Source: an uncultured Clostridia bacterium
GTDB taxonomy: Bacteria > Bacillota > Clostridia > Christensenellales > UBA1242
NCBI GenBank assembly: GCA_944381205.1
Contig: CALWKG010000005.1
Span: 1-59,961 of the forward strand
DNA length: 59,961 bases
Reading direction: 5' to 3'
Shown: one piece after another, positions 1 to 9,094 of the stretch
Layout: every line of letters starts with the position of its first letter
Numbering within the stretch: position 1 is the first letter of the stretch
Translations under genes and position numbers: made by a program
Notes under the pieces: model-generated
The model's database searches: none
What the model saw: the letters and a program-made list of their open reading frames with translations, nothing else
What the model was told of the DNA's origin: nothing

Positions 1-87
1 AGAAGAACCAACTGCATCTGCACCTTTTATTAATCCAGCATTTCTTAAAGCAAGGAACCTATCCAAAATCTTTTTTGTATAATTAAT
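1..87 (-). CDS. NifU/IscU-type Fe-S cluster scaffold protein, 5' part only (runs off the left edge)
   Basis: Only the first 29 codons lie in the window. Read from the base at 87, they give an N-terminus with YTKKILDRFLALRNAG followed by LIKGADAVG. This matches the start of NifU/IscU scaffolds, where the usual pattern is Y-(S/T)-x-K-x-x-D-x-F-x-x-x-R-N-x-G-x-I-x-x-A-D-x-x-G. These proteins assemble Fe-S clusters from sulfur delivered by a cysteine desulfurase, and nifS lies just upstream, 17 bases away. There is no ATG, GTG or TTG at the expected place. An AAGGAAG ribosome site (about 94-100) is followed six bases later by ATT at 85-87, and this is where family alignment puts the first residue. 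A TTG at 64-66 is in frame but would remove the conserved beginning. The cluster-binding cysteines would lie outside the window. Confidence 0.72.
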   Translation of the reverse strand, partial: MNYTKKILDRFLALRNAGLIKGADAVGSS

Positions 88-104
88 TTTTCTCTTCCTT
101 TTTA

Positions 105-1268
105 CTATTTTTTTGCTTTAATAGGAGATATACTCCTTAATTTTTCGACCGCTCTTTTAAGTTCTTTTACAACATAGTCAATCTCTTCTTTTGTATTATT
201 CGTGCCAAAAGAAAACCTAAGTGTGCTTTGGGCTTCTTCAATACTTAACCCCATAGCAAGAAGCACGTGGCTAGGCTCTACATTCCCGGTAGAACACGCA
301 GAACCAGTTGAAACCGCAATCCCCGCTAAATCTAGTAAGCAAAGCAAAGCCTTAGCATCAACATTATTAAAACTGATACTTGCTATTTGAGACACTCTTT
401 GATGCAAATGTCCGTTGACTGTAATATTTGAGATTTCTTTTTGAACTTCTGTAACGAAATAATCTCTTAAATATTTGGTTTTTTTAGTATCTATAATATA
501 ATTTTCTTGTAAAATCTCGCAAGCCTTACCAAAACCAACTATTTGCGGAACATTTAAAGTTCCCGCTCTTTTACCCCTTTCTTGTTCACCGCCGACAATG
601 AGATTATCTATTTTTACTCCCTTCCTTACATAAAGAGCACCTACCCCTTTTGGTCCGTGAAACTTATGGGCACTCATACTTAAAGCATCAATTTCCAAAT
701 CGTTTACATCTATTTTAAAGTTACCCATTGCACTTACTGCATCTGTGTGAAATAGCACGCCTTTTTCGTGAGCAATTTTTGCTATGGTTTTTAGGTTTTG
801 TATGGTCCCAACTTCGTTATTTGATGCCATAATACTAATCAAAATAGTGTTATGATTAATGTAGTGTAAAAGCCCAGCAATATCAACTAGTCCTGTCTTA
901 TCAACAGGAAGGTATGTAATTTCAAACCCCAACCTTTCTAAATTTTTACAAGCCTCTAAAATACTAGGATGTTCAATCTGAGATGTAATTATGTGATTTC
1001 CCTTTGCCCTGTTTGCAAGTGCAAGTCCAATTATCGCCCAGTTATTGCTTTCCGTCCCGCCAGAAGTAAAATAAATTTCAGAATTTTTTGCATTAATTAA
1101 ACTTGCGACCCTATCTCTTGCCTTATCAACAAGTGCGCTTGCATCTCTACCAAAAGAATGTAAACTATTTGGGTTGCCAAAAGTGTCACCATATGCTTCC
1201 AACATTTCGGTCAAAACCTCATCAGTAACCTTAGTTGTGGCGACATTATCTAGATAAATTTTTTGCAT
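105..1268 (-). CDS. nifS: Cysteine desulfurase, NifS/IscS type
   Basis: PLP-dependent enzyme that removes sulfur from cysteine as a protein-bound persulfide for Fe-S cluster or thio-tRNA synthesis. 387 residues, a normal length. The PLP lysine is in SMSAHKFHGPKG (about residue 203), a PLP-contacting His/Asp pair appears as FHTDAV, and the persulfide cysteine is C325 in STGSACSTGNVEPSH. The opening YLDNVATT replaces the common YLDNAATT. The start is the ATG at 1268 with AAGGGGT just upstream; the longer frame upstream has no such site. The next gene is a NifU/IscU-type scaffold, so the pair is probably one Fe-S assembly operon. The substrate partner (NifU or a thiolation enzyme such as MnmA) cannot be settled from this window. 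Confidence 0.93.
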   Translation of the reverse strand: MQKIYLDNVATTKVTDEVLTEMLEAYGDTFGNPNSLHSFGRDASALVDKARDRVASLINAKNSEIYFTSGGTESNNWAIIGLALANRAKGNHIITSQIEHPSILEACKNLERLGFEITYLPVDKTGLVDIAGLLHYINHNTILISIMASNNEVGTIQNLKTIAKIAHEKGVLFHTDAVSAMGNFKIDVNDLEIDALSMSAHKFHGPKGVGALYVRKGVKIDNLIVGGEQERGKRAGTLNVPQIVGFGKACEILQENYIIDTKKTKYLRDYFVTEVQKEISNITVNGHLHQRVSQIASISFNNVDAKALLCLLDLAGIAVSTGSACSTGNVEPSHVLLAMGLSIEEAQSTLRFSFGTNNTKEEIDYVVKELKRAVEKLRSISPIKAKK

Positions 1269-1294
1269 TTTTCTACCCCTTTTTATACACTTGT

Positions 1295-1322
1295 ATTTTA
1301 CAACATTATTAAAATTTGTCAA
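1295..1322 (-). promoter_or_regulatory. Probable promoter of nifS
   Basis: On the minus strand, TTGACA (1317-1322), a 16-base spacer and TAAAAT (1295-1300) lie about 27 bases upstream of the nifS ATG. A small palindrome, TTGTA-TTT-TACAA (1291-1303), covers the -10 box and could be an operator; no nearby gene identifies its regulator. Confidence 0.6.
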
Positions 1323-1451
1323 TACCAATACTTAAAATTTAGCACTTTTGCCTATATAAATAATGCCATAATATCGTAAACAGTAACTGACCTACTTGAT
1401 TGTCTTTGGCAGGAAAAATTAATTTTTATTACCTAAAAACCGGTGTTATTA

Positions 1452-2690
1452 CTATAATACGTTCTCTCCTATATGAAAATTATCCTGCTTTATCTTTTTT
1501 ATTAGGTGAAAAAATATGACACTAACACTCAAATTGATTTTTTCTTCAATAGTCCCTTGTTTTATCTTTTCATTAAAAACGTGTATGCCCTCCTTGTTTC
1601 CTATGGCGAAAGTCAACGCGCCGCTTTCAAAGTCACCACACGAACTTACGACTATATCTGCCCCGGAATTTTCTAACATTCCAACCGCCATTTGATATGC
1701 AAGTTCAGAATAATCAATACTACTCTTTTTTAAAATGGTCTTTTCTACCCCAAGCAATTTGATTTTAGAATTATCATCTGTTGCAACAATACTTTCACTG
1801 ATAATATCGTGAGCATTATTTAGTGAATTATAAAGCGCTGATGTTAAAGTTCCTGCTGTAAAATCTTCGGCAAAGGCCAATTTGTATTTTCTAATGCTAG
1901 ACAGGGTATATATAAACTCTTCCAAACTTTCGTCTTTTTCAGAGTAAAAATAGGGCAAAAGTTTGGTATATATCTTGTTAACTATATTTTTTTGGGCATC
2001 ACTACGAGTGCCACCCTTTATACGAATTATAACTTCCCCGCGTAGCAATTTTTCGCTACAAATTATTTCTATATTATATTTATTGTGAATTTCATCTCGT
2101 AGCAAATTCTGCATATCACGCATTTTTATGCCAAAAGTTCTTAAAATATATGTCTTATCTTTATCGTTTTGAGCATTAGACAAAATGTATGGAAAAACAG
2201 AAGAAAAAAACATATGATACAACTCTTCTTCTTCCAAAGGCAATAAAAACACTCGCTTGCTTTCACCACATTCACACAAACAACCTTGAAAAGCACTAAA
2301 AGGATTTTTTATACTCCTGGCAATTTCGGGCATTTGAGATAAACTTGAATCTTCCTTGTGTAGTGGAACATTCTTTTCTTTGGCATACTCGTCAATATAT
2401 CGCCTTGCGTACTCACTATTTTCCATATTGCAGTTAAATTTATTACAAAGCAATTTTTTAACCATATAAAATTTATCCCACTCGTTTTCACAAATAACAA
2501 CAAGGGAATCGCAACTTTCAAAACCCAAATCTATTGCACTTTTGGCAGTAATTGAATCGCCTTTAATAATGTTTAAAAACAAGACATCTTGTTTGTTTTT
2601 GTATAATGAAGAAGAAATTTTTGACAATATACCCTGTTTATCGTGTGATACAAGTTCACTATTTGATATAACTATTAAACCTACTTTCAC
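1452..2690 (-). CDS. cinA: CinA-like protein with degenerate motifs
   Basis: 412 residues, the usual length of CinA (N-terminal molybdopterin-binding-like domain plus C-terminal CinA/nicotinamide-nucleotide amidase domain). The family is inferred from overall layout, from the C-terminal segment (residues about 255-400) and from its place after pgsA, where Clostridia usually carry cinA. Both domains are worn. The amidase hallmark AESCTGG reads AEDFTAGT here, and the usual GP-rich segment reads SSCGDFESGALTF. The N-terminal nucleotide-binding motifs are hard to recognise. Amidase activity is therefore doubtful, and a structural or vestigial role is possible. GTG start at 2690 with AGGAGA upstream. 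recA, the common next gene, is absent. Confidence 0.7.
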   Translation of the reverse strand: MKVGLIVISNSELVSHDKQGILSKISSSLYKNKQDVLFLNIIKGDSITAKSAIDLGFESCDSLVVICENEWDKFYMVKKLLCNKFNCNMENSEYARRYIDEYAKEKNVPLHKEDSSLSQMPEIARSIKNPFSAFQGCLCECGESKRVFLLPLEEEELYHMFFSSVFPYILSNAQNDKDKTYILRTFGIKMRDMQNLLRDEIHNKYNIEIICSEKLLRGEVIIRIKGGTRSDAQKNIVNKIYTKLLPYFYSEKDESLEEFIYTLSSIRKYKLAFAEDFTAGTLTSALYNSLNNAHDIISESIVATDDNSKIKLLGVEKTILKKSSIDYSELAYQMAVGMLENSGADIVVSSCGDFESGALTFAIGNKEGIHVFNEKIKQGTIEEKINLSVSVIFFHLIKKIKQDNFHIGENVL

Positions 2691-2735
2691 TTCTTCTCCT
2701 TTTTAGTACAAAATACAAATTATTATCTTAATATT

Positions 2736-3356
2736 TTAATTTTCTTCTTTATTTTTTGTGTTATCATTCAAATCTTCTTTTGCAAAAAGTCCCTTGTTTT
2801 TAATTATATAATTAATTCCTGATAAGAGTGTTATGAATGTCGCAAAACATAGTACACTAAAACAAATATAATAACAAATAGTTGCTCCCTGTCCGGAAAT
2901 TACATTTTGCGAACAGAGTGCACTGTACAGCATAAATATAAACAATGCAATAAATTGTAAAACTGCTTTAATCTTTCCAAACATATCAGCAGAAATTATT
3001 ACATTTTTACTAGCGCCCAACTGTCTTAACGCACTTACCATAAACTCCCTTAAAACTATAATAACTGCAAAAATGACCCCAAATGGCGAAGCAATTGTAT
3101 TATCGCTAATAACAAGTAGCAGTGCAGTCGTAACAAACATCTTATCTGCTATTGTATCCAAAAATGTCCCTAAAACAGTTACTTGCCCGGTTTTTCTTGC
3201 AATATGTCCGTCAAAATAATCGGTTAACACCCCTATTAAAAATAAAATACTTGCAACTAATTTACCATACGCAAAAAAAGATTGCGACAGATAAAAAAAT
3301 ATAATAATAGGTATTAATAATATCCTGCAAACTGTAATTTTATTTGGTAAATTCAT
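2736..3356 (-). CDS. pgsA: CDP-diacylglycerol-glycerol-3-phosphate 3-phosphatidyltransferase
   Basis: Integral membrane enzyme that makes phosphatidylglycerophosphate, the first committed step to phosphatidylglycerol. 206 residues with several hydrophobic segments. The CDP-alcohol phosphotransferase signature D-x2-D-G-x2-A-R-x8-G-x3-D-x3-D is complete: DYFDGHIARKTG followed by GTFLDTIADK. I placed the start at the ATG at 3356 (MNLPNKITVCR), preceded by AAAGGGG; this is the normal N-terminus of the family. It follows rimO by 13 bases and precedes cinA by 45, consistent with one operon. Confidence 0.93.
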   Translation of the reverse strand: MNLPNKITVCRILLIPIIIFFYLSQSFFAYGKLVASILFLIGVLTDYFDGHIARKTGQVTVLGTFLDTIADKMFVTTALLLVISDNTIASPFGVIFAVIIVLREFMVSALRQLGASKNVIISADMFGKIKAVLQFIALFIFMLYSALCSQNVISGQGATICYYICFSVLCFATFITLLSGINYIIKNKGLFAKEDLNDNTKNKEEN

Positions 3357-3369
3357 ATAATAAACCCCT

Positions 3370-4683
3370 TTAATATGTACTATTTTTATCGTGCACACCA
3401 ATAAAATAATAATCTTTAAAATTTGTTATTGTTACATCTACAAAAGCCCCTGGCAATAACTTATAAAAAGACCTAAAATATATCACATAATCTACATCTG
3501 GTGCACTAAAATAAGGCCTTCCAATATAATAATCACCGTCTTTGCCATCTACAATAACCTTAAAAGTTTCACCTTTTAAAGACCTATTTTTTGAGACGAT
3601 AATCTTTTGTTGTAAAGTTTCTATTTTGCCTAACCTTTTGTCTTTTTGCCTTTCTTCGACCTGCTCTGGTAAGTTATACGCAGATGTACCTTCTTCCCTA
3701 AAAAACTTAAAAAAGCCAACATTGTCTAGTTTGTATTTTTTTAAAAATTCACACAATTGCTTAAAGTCTTCTTTTGTTTCTCCGGGAAATCCAACCATAA
3801 ATGTAGACCTAATTTTTATATCTGGTATTTGCGTTCTTAATTTGTTAATAAGTTCTAAAATTTCGATTTTTCTACTACGTCTTTTCATTAAAGACAAAAC
3901 ATCGTCGCTAATGTGTTGTAGTGGCATATCTACATAGTGTACGACTTTGGGATTATTATTAATTTCTTCTATCAAATCATCTGTAATAAGGTCAGGATAA
4001 AGATATAAAAGCCTTATCCAAACTAAATTTTTTATTCTGCCTAATTGCTGTAACAACTCTACAAGACTTTCCCCCGTGTCAATACCAAATCTCGTAACAT
4101 CTTGTGCAACAAGTATAATTTCTTTTACTCCCCTATTTACCAAATCTTTTACTTCGTCAACAATCTCATTTGTCTTTCTAGATTTGTAATTTCCACGAAT
4201 ATATGGGATTTTACAAAATGAGCAATAATTATTACAACCATCTGCTATTTTTACATAGGCATAATGATAAGGGGTTGTAAGCAGTCTAGTTTGTTGTAGT
4301 TGAACCGCCTTAAATTTTTGTTTATACAAATCAAACACAATTTGAACTATATTATTGTAATCTTCCGGTAAAACAACTGCGTCTATACCTGCAATTTGTT
4401 GAATTAATTCTTGTTTTTGCAATATTGCTAAACAACCTGTTACAATCAATTTTTCAAGTTTTCCGGTTTTTTTATAATTAAGCATTTCAAGAATTGTATC
4501 TCTTGCTTCTTCTCTGGCGGGTTCTATAAAAGCACAAGTATTTATAATTAAAATATTTGCCTCTGATTCATCTTTGGTAAAAACAAATTCTTCCCTGTTA
4601 AATTTAGCAATAATATGCTCTAAGTCCACTCTATTTTTATCACAGCCAAGAGATATAAACCCTATTGTTTTTTTAAACTCCAT
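3370..4683 (-). CDS. rimO: Ribosomal protein S12 (aspartate C3) methylthiotransferase RimO
   Basis: Radical-SAM enzyme that adds a methylthio group to an aspartate of ribosomal protein S12. 437 residues. Order of domains: N-terminal UPF0004 domain with cysteines in SLGCDKNR, NTCAFIEPAREE and TGCLA; radical-SAM core with CNNYCSFCKIPYIRG (C-x3-C-x2-C); C-terminal TRAM domain. RimO rather than MiaB is suggested by NTCAFI with a following A-R-E-E-A and by LVAQDVTRFGID. The ATG at 4683 has TGAGGAC upstream, while the earlier in-frame ATG at 4695 has no site. It lies 41 bases after ftsK. Confidence 0.92.
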   Translation of the reverse strand: MEFKKTIGFISLGCDKNRVDLEHIIAKFNREEFVFTKDESEANILIINTCAFIEPAREEARDTILEMLNYKKTGKLEKLIVTGCLAILQKQELIQQIAGIDAVVLPEDYNNIVQIVFDLYKQKFKAVQLQQTRLLTTPYHYAYVKIADGCNNYCSFCKIPYIRGNYKSRKTNEIVDEVKDLVNRGVKEIILVAQDVTRFGIDTGESLVELLQQLGRIKNLVWIRLLYLYPDLITDDLIEEINNNPKVVHYVDMPLQHISDDVLSLMKRRSRKIEILELINKLRTQIPDIKIRSTFMVGFPGETKEDFKQLCEFLKKYKLDNVGFFKFFREEGTSAYNLPEQVEERQKDKRLGKIETLQQKIIVSKNRSLKGETFKVIVDGKDGDYYIGRPYFSAPDVDYVIYFRSFYKLLPGAFVDVTITNFKDYYFIGVHDKNSTY

Positions 4684-4724
4684 ATTAGTCCTCATTTGAA
4701 TGAATATATTACCACATTTTATTC

Positions 4725-7640
4725 TTATTGCGCACCATAAATTTTGTTATAATCTTCCATAGTGACGTACACAGACCTAGGTTTACTGCCGTCTGATGCG
4801 GAAATAAATCCAGCCATTTCCATCTGGTCTATAATCTTTGCAGCTCTTTGATAGCCTATTGCAAACCTTCTTTGCAGTAAAGATATAGAAGCCTGCCCAT
4901 TTTCAATAACTAGTTTTAGCGCGTCCGGCATTAATGAATCTACACTAGGGACACTACCCGTGCCACTAAAAGACCCGCCACCTTCGGAGGAATTATTGTC
5001 TGAGTTAATAGCCTTTTCTATATCTTCATCGTAATAACAAGGGTTGTTATTTTTAACAAAATCAACCACCGCCTTAACTTCTGGTGTGTCTACAAAAGCA
5101 CCCTGCACCCTTATTGGTTCGCCATCTCTTGGTGAATAAAGCATATCACCTTTACCCAGTAATTTTTCAGCGCCACCTTGATCCAAAATAGTTTTTGAAT
5201 CCACATAGTTTGTGACTGCAAAGGCAATCCTAGTTGGAAGGTTAATCTTAATGCTACCCGTAATAATATCAACAGAAGGTCTTTGAGTAGCAAGTATTAA
5301 ATGAATCCCTGCCGCACGAGCCTTTTGAGTAAGCCGAATAATTCTTTCTTCAAGTTCCTTTTTATTAGTTGTTACAACAAGGTCAGCAAGTTCGTCCACA
5401 ATGAGTACCAAATAAGGCATTTTTGGTAGTTTTTTAGCCTGAACTTCTGGCTGTGCATTGTATTCGGCAAGATTTTTTACAAAACATTCTTGAAAAACAG
5501 TAAAACGTCTTTCCATCTCATCTATTAGCCAATCAAAAGCCTGTAAAGCCTTCTTAGGCTCGGTAACTGCTTTTGGCATTAGCAAGTGTGGTATGTCGCT
5601 ATAAATACTGAACTCCACTCTTTTTGGGTCTATTAAGATAATTCTTAAATCTTCTGGACTTGTTCTAAACAAAAGACTTAATATTAGCGCATTTAAACAT
5701 ACACTTTTACCAGAACCCGTAGACCCTGCTACAAGAAGGTGGGGCATTTTGTCTAGGTTGCAACAATAAACATTCCCATCCACGTCTTTACCAAGGGCAA
5801 ACGTAAGCGGAGCTTTTGCTTCCATAAAATTAGGAGAAGCAATAATGTCTTTTAAGCCAACTGTATCTATTTTGTTATTAGGAACTTCTATTCCAACCGC
5901 ACTTTTACCCCTAATAGGAGTTTCTATCCTAATGTCACTTTTAGCAGCCAAAGCAAGTGCAATATCTGACGAATGTGCGTGAATTTTTTTAACAGGTATA
6001 CCCGTTGGCATATGAAGTTCATACCTAGTTACAGCAGCACCCCGTCTTACTGCCTCTACCTTAGCAGGAATTTTAAATTCGTTTAAAACATTTTCCAAAA
6101 TCCTAATATTTTCTTCTATATTTGTTTCGTTATCATCATCATTTATATAGGTTTTTAAAAGGTCAACAGGGGGTTTTACATATTTGCTAGGATATTCAAA
6201 ATTAGGTTCTTTTTTCTTTTTACTTGCTTCTGCCCCACCATTTAAAACATCTAAATTAAAATTTCTGCTTACATTAACTGTACTAGACAAACTACTTTCT
6301 ATCGTCGTTGTGTCGTTATGATTTTTATATGTTTCTTCAACAAACCTTTGCGATTTTTCACTACTATCGTCATCAAAATTTGGTTCTCGCTTTTCTTCTA
6401 CTGCGTTTGAGTAATTGTCATCGCTTGTAAAATCATTATTAAAACTCCTTGGATTAAGCGGACTAAACTTTTTTTCAAAATCAGTTGGTTTAATAAAATC
6501 TTCTTCTAAATCAACTAAATTTGACAAATCGTCATCTTCATCTTCCTTAAAATCTGATTCAAAATTAAATTTTTTCTCAGGCTCTATCTCAAATTGGTTT
6601 ATACGTTTTATTTCTTGAACAGGAGGATTTTCTTCTTGTAATTCTTCCCTTCTTAACTTTTCGTTTTGCCTTTCGTTAAACTGACGCATCTTTTCTTTAT
6701 AATCGTCATAATCTTCTGCATTAATTATTGGATTTTCATTTTTGTTATACATATCGTGGATAGTAGATAAATACTCCATATTTTCTTTAAATACGGGGTT
6801 TTCTTTCTTTACTATTTTTTCATCTTCATAGATAAACTTTTGTGGCTTATCTTCCTTGATTGACCTGTTTTGCCATGTAGTAGAAGTGCCATACAATTTA
6901 GAATGAGCATCTACATTTTCAGGAGTGCTTTCTGTATACGTTTCGGCTTTTTTTAATCCCAAAAGTTCTTTTGCTCTCTCTTGCTTATACTCTTCTTCAC
7001 TAAGTTGTGGTTCTTCTTCCTGCTCTACAACATTTTCTTTTTCAACACTAGGGTTTTCTTCCCCCTTATAATATTCAACATCTTCGCTATCAAAATGAAA
7101 GGTCTGATAACTAGGCTTTTCGTTTTCAACCTTTATTTTGCGTTTATAATCGTCCAAATATGCTAATATAAAGTATATGGAAATAATAAGGGCAATACCA
7201 TAAATAACAATACCGGCGATATCGTGCAACAAACTAGTTATCGGGAACGTAAACACTCCTATTACAACCCCACCAGGTGTATAAAGTGAGTAAAAACAAG
7301 CCCGCAAATATTCGCCATAGGTTAAACTATTACCCTTAAAACCTGTAAAAATTATTTGCAAAACACACATTAAAAAGAAAAATGCAAGACACAAATAAAC
7401 AATATATTTCGGGGAATAAACAAAACGTTTGTTCATAATAAAAGCCACCCCGCACAAAATCATAAAAAGCAAAATAGGGTAAAGCATTATCCCAAAAACA
7501 CCTAACAAAAAAGCCTTTATTGCATAAACAAAGTTAAAAGTGGTGAATAAAAAAAGGACAAGCGACAATACAACCATAACAATCCCAATGGTCTTTTTTT
7601 TCCTTATTGTAATTAAGTTTTTTTCGCCTTCGCTGTCCAA
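4725..7640 (-). CDS. ftsK: DNA translocase FtsK/SpoIIIE
   Basis: Septum-anchored ATPase that pumps chromosomal DNA during division (or into a forespore in spore formers). About 971 residues. The N-terminus has about four membrane segments (roughly residues 20-150). A long charged, acidic linker (about 160-490) leads to the motor, with Walker A AGSTGSGKS (about 640) and Walker B LIVDELADL (about 748). The C-terminal winged-helix gamma domain (about 905-968) reads sequence-orienting DNA sites. I chose the TTG start at 7640 because GGAGGA lies eight bases upstream; the GTG at 7670 has no site. FtsK and SpoIIIE cannot be told apart by sequence. The neighbouring ylxY-like gene and M16 protease match the position of Bacillus spoIIIE. 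Confidence 0.95.
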   Translation of the reverse strand: MDSEGEKNLITIRKKKTIGIVMVVLSLVLFLFTTFNFVYAIKAFLLGVFGIMLYPILLFMILCGVAFIMNKRFVYSPKYIVYLCLAFFFLMCVLQIIFTGFKGNSLTYGEYLRACFYSLYTPGGVVIGVFTFPITSLLHDIAGIVIYGIALIISIYFILAYLDDYKRKIKVENEKPSYQTFHFDSEDVEYYKGEENPSVEKENVVEQEEEPQLSEEEYKQERAKELLGLKKAETYTESTPENVDAHSKLYGTSTTWQNRSIKEDKPQKFIYEDEKIVKKENPVFKENMEYLSTIHDMYNKNENPIINAEDYDDYKEKMRQFNERQNEKLRREELQEENPPVQEIKRINQFEIEPEKKFNFESDFKEDEDDDLSNLVDLEEDFIKPTDFEKKFSPLNPRSFNNDFTSDDNYSNAVEEKREPNFDDDSSEKSQRFVEETYKNHNDTTTIESSLSSTVNVSRNFNLDVLNGGAEASKKKKEPNFEYPSKYVKPPVDLLKTYINDDDNETNIEENIRILENVLNEFKIPAKVEAVRRGAAVTRYELHMPTGIPVKKIHAHSSDIALALAAKSDIRIETPIRGKSAVGIEVPNNKIDTVGLKDIIASPNFMEAKAPLTFALGKDVDGNVYCCNLDKMPHLLVAGSTGSGKSVCLNALILSLLFRTSPEDLRIILIDPKRVEFSIYSDIPHLLMPKAVTEPKKALQAFDWLIDEMERRFTVFQECFVKNLAEYNAQPEVQAKKLPKMPYLVLIVDELADLVVTTNKKELEERIIRLTQKARAAGIHLILATQRPSVDIITGSIKINLPTRIAFAVTNYVDSKTILDQGGAEKLLGKGDMLYSPRDGEPIRVQGAFVDTPEVKAVVDFVKNNNPCYYDEDIEKAINSDNNSSEGGGSFSGTGSVPSVDSLMPDALKLVIENGQASISLLQRRFAIGYQRAAKIIDQMEMAGFISASDGSKPRSVYVTMEDYNKIYGAQ

Positions 7641-7706
7641 AATTAACTCCTCCAAGTAAAATTTTAGCACATTTTAAACTAAAATCAAAAGTTTTTAAGC
7701 ATATTT

Positions 7707-8978
7707 TTATTCAAAACACTCAAAAATTTGGGTGTCGGCAGTTTTACTTACTACACTGCCACAAACATTAGAAAAGTTAAAAACTTTGTTAGCAACTCGC
7801 ATAACGTCTTCTTTTGTCACATTTTCTATCTCTCTTAGTCTGTCTTCTGTACTAATTACTCTGTTAAAAATTAAGATATTTTGTGCTAATCTGTTGGCTA
7901 TATCCATACCTCTTTCTTTACTAGAAAGCAACGCACTTTTTAGATAAAACTTTACCCTTTCTAATTCTTTATCGGTAATTCCGTTTTCTAAAATTTCATT
8001 AATTTCTCTCTTTACCAACTCTACCGCGTGCTTTGCATTTTTATCACTGGTACCAAAATAAATCAAAAGATGTCCGCCCAATTTTGACATTTCTACTATG
8101 GAATATATGGTATAAACTAACCCTTCATCATTTCTAATCCTACTAAAAAGTCTGGAACTATTTACCCCACCAAAAATACCATCTAAGACTTGATATGCCG
8201 CCATATCACTAGAATATACATTATCAGTTGGAAAGCCCAAGACGACATTTGTTTGCGAAATATCCTTTTTTATATTAGTAAATTTTTTATCGGGGATAGT
8301 TGTTATAGATTTTGGTTTTTCTATAACAGACATAACAACACCCTTAAATTTGCTTTGGTTTATATATTTATCTACTAGCCTTTTTACCTGCAAAAAACTA
8401 AGGCTTGTTACAACTGACACAACGATATTATTAGGAGTATAATTTTGCTGTACATATTCAAGGATTTTTTTACGATTTATCCCTTTTAAACTTTCTTTTG
8501 TACCCAAAACAGTTAAAGACGCACTAGACCCTGCATAAAATACTTTGTAAAAATTTTCAAAAGCAATAGAACTAGGGTCATCTTCGTACATATCAATTTC
8601 TTCATAAATTACTTTGCGTTCTTTTTCTATATCTTCTTCTTTATAATTTGAAAACAAAACCACATCACTTAAAATTTCTAGTGTTTCTTCAAATTTTTCG
8701 TTGAGTCCTATGGCATAATAGCAAGTTTTTTGTTGTGTTGTATAAGCATTTGCCCTTGCTCCTACTTCTTCAAAATTTCGCATTATATCCTTATCGTTTC
8801 TCTTTTTTGTACCCTTAAAAGTTAGATGCTCTATAAAATGTGATATTCCATTATTTTCAGCGGTCTCATTAATACTACCAGTATCAACGGCTATATAAAT
8901 AGACATAGGTCTATATTCTTCTACTTTGGCATAAACTAACCTTAGCCCAGATTCATAAGTAAAAGTATTAAATTTCAT
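7707..8978 (-). CDS. Zinc protease, M16 (pitrilysin/processing peptidase-like) family
   Basis: Metallopeptidase of 423 residues. The inverted zinc motif H-x-x-E-H is present as HFIEHLTFKGT (about residues 50-60), and the distal glutamate region appears as ERKVIYEEIDMYEDDP about 75 residues later, so the active site is intact. The C-terminal M16 domain follows, with a glycine-rich segment near GGVNSSRLF. Start at the ATG at 8978 with AAAGGAG upstream. It sits between a ylxY-like gene and ftsK, the place of mlpA/ymxG in Bacillus. Substrates are unknown in most bacteria. Confidence 0.9.
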   Translation of the reverse strand: MKFNTFTYESGLRLVYAKVEEYRPMSIYIAVDTGSINETAENNGISHFIEHLTFKGTKKRNDKDIMRNFEEVGARANAYTTQQKTCYYAIGLNEKFEETLEILSDVVLFSNYKEEDIEKERKVIYEEIDMYEDDPSSIAFENFYKVFYAGSSASLTVLGTKESLKGINRKKILEYVQQNYTPNNIVVSVVTSLSFLQVKRLVDKYINQSKFKGVVMSVIEKPKSITTIPDKKFTNIKKDISQTNVVLGFPTDNVYSSDMAAYQVLDGIFGGVNSSRLFSRIRNDEGLVYTIYSIVEMSKLGGHLLIYFGTSDKNAKHAVELVKREINEILENGITDKELERVKFYLKSALLSSKERGMDIANRLAQNILIFNRVISTEDRLREIENVTKEDVMRVANKVFNFSNVCGSVVSKTADTQIFECFE

Positions 8979-9094
8979 ACAAAAAACTCCTTTAAGCAAT
9001 TATAACCGCAAAAAAAGAATTTATAAAACGATTTTTGTTGTTTTTGCTATTAAATTTTTAGAGTTTTCAAAAATTTTTTATTTATTTTAAAAAA

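Noticed and set aside
3542..3937. 131-codon plus-strand open frame
   Set aside because: Antisense shadow of rimO; no ribosome site or family features.
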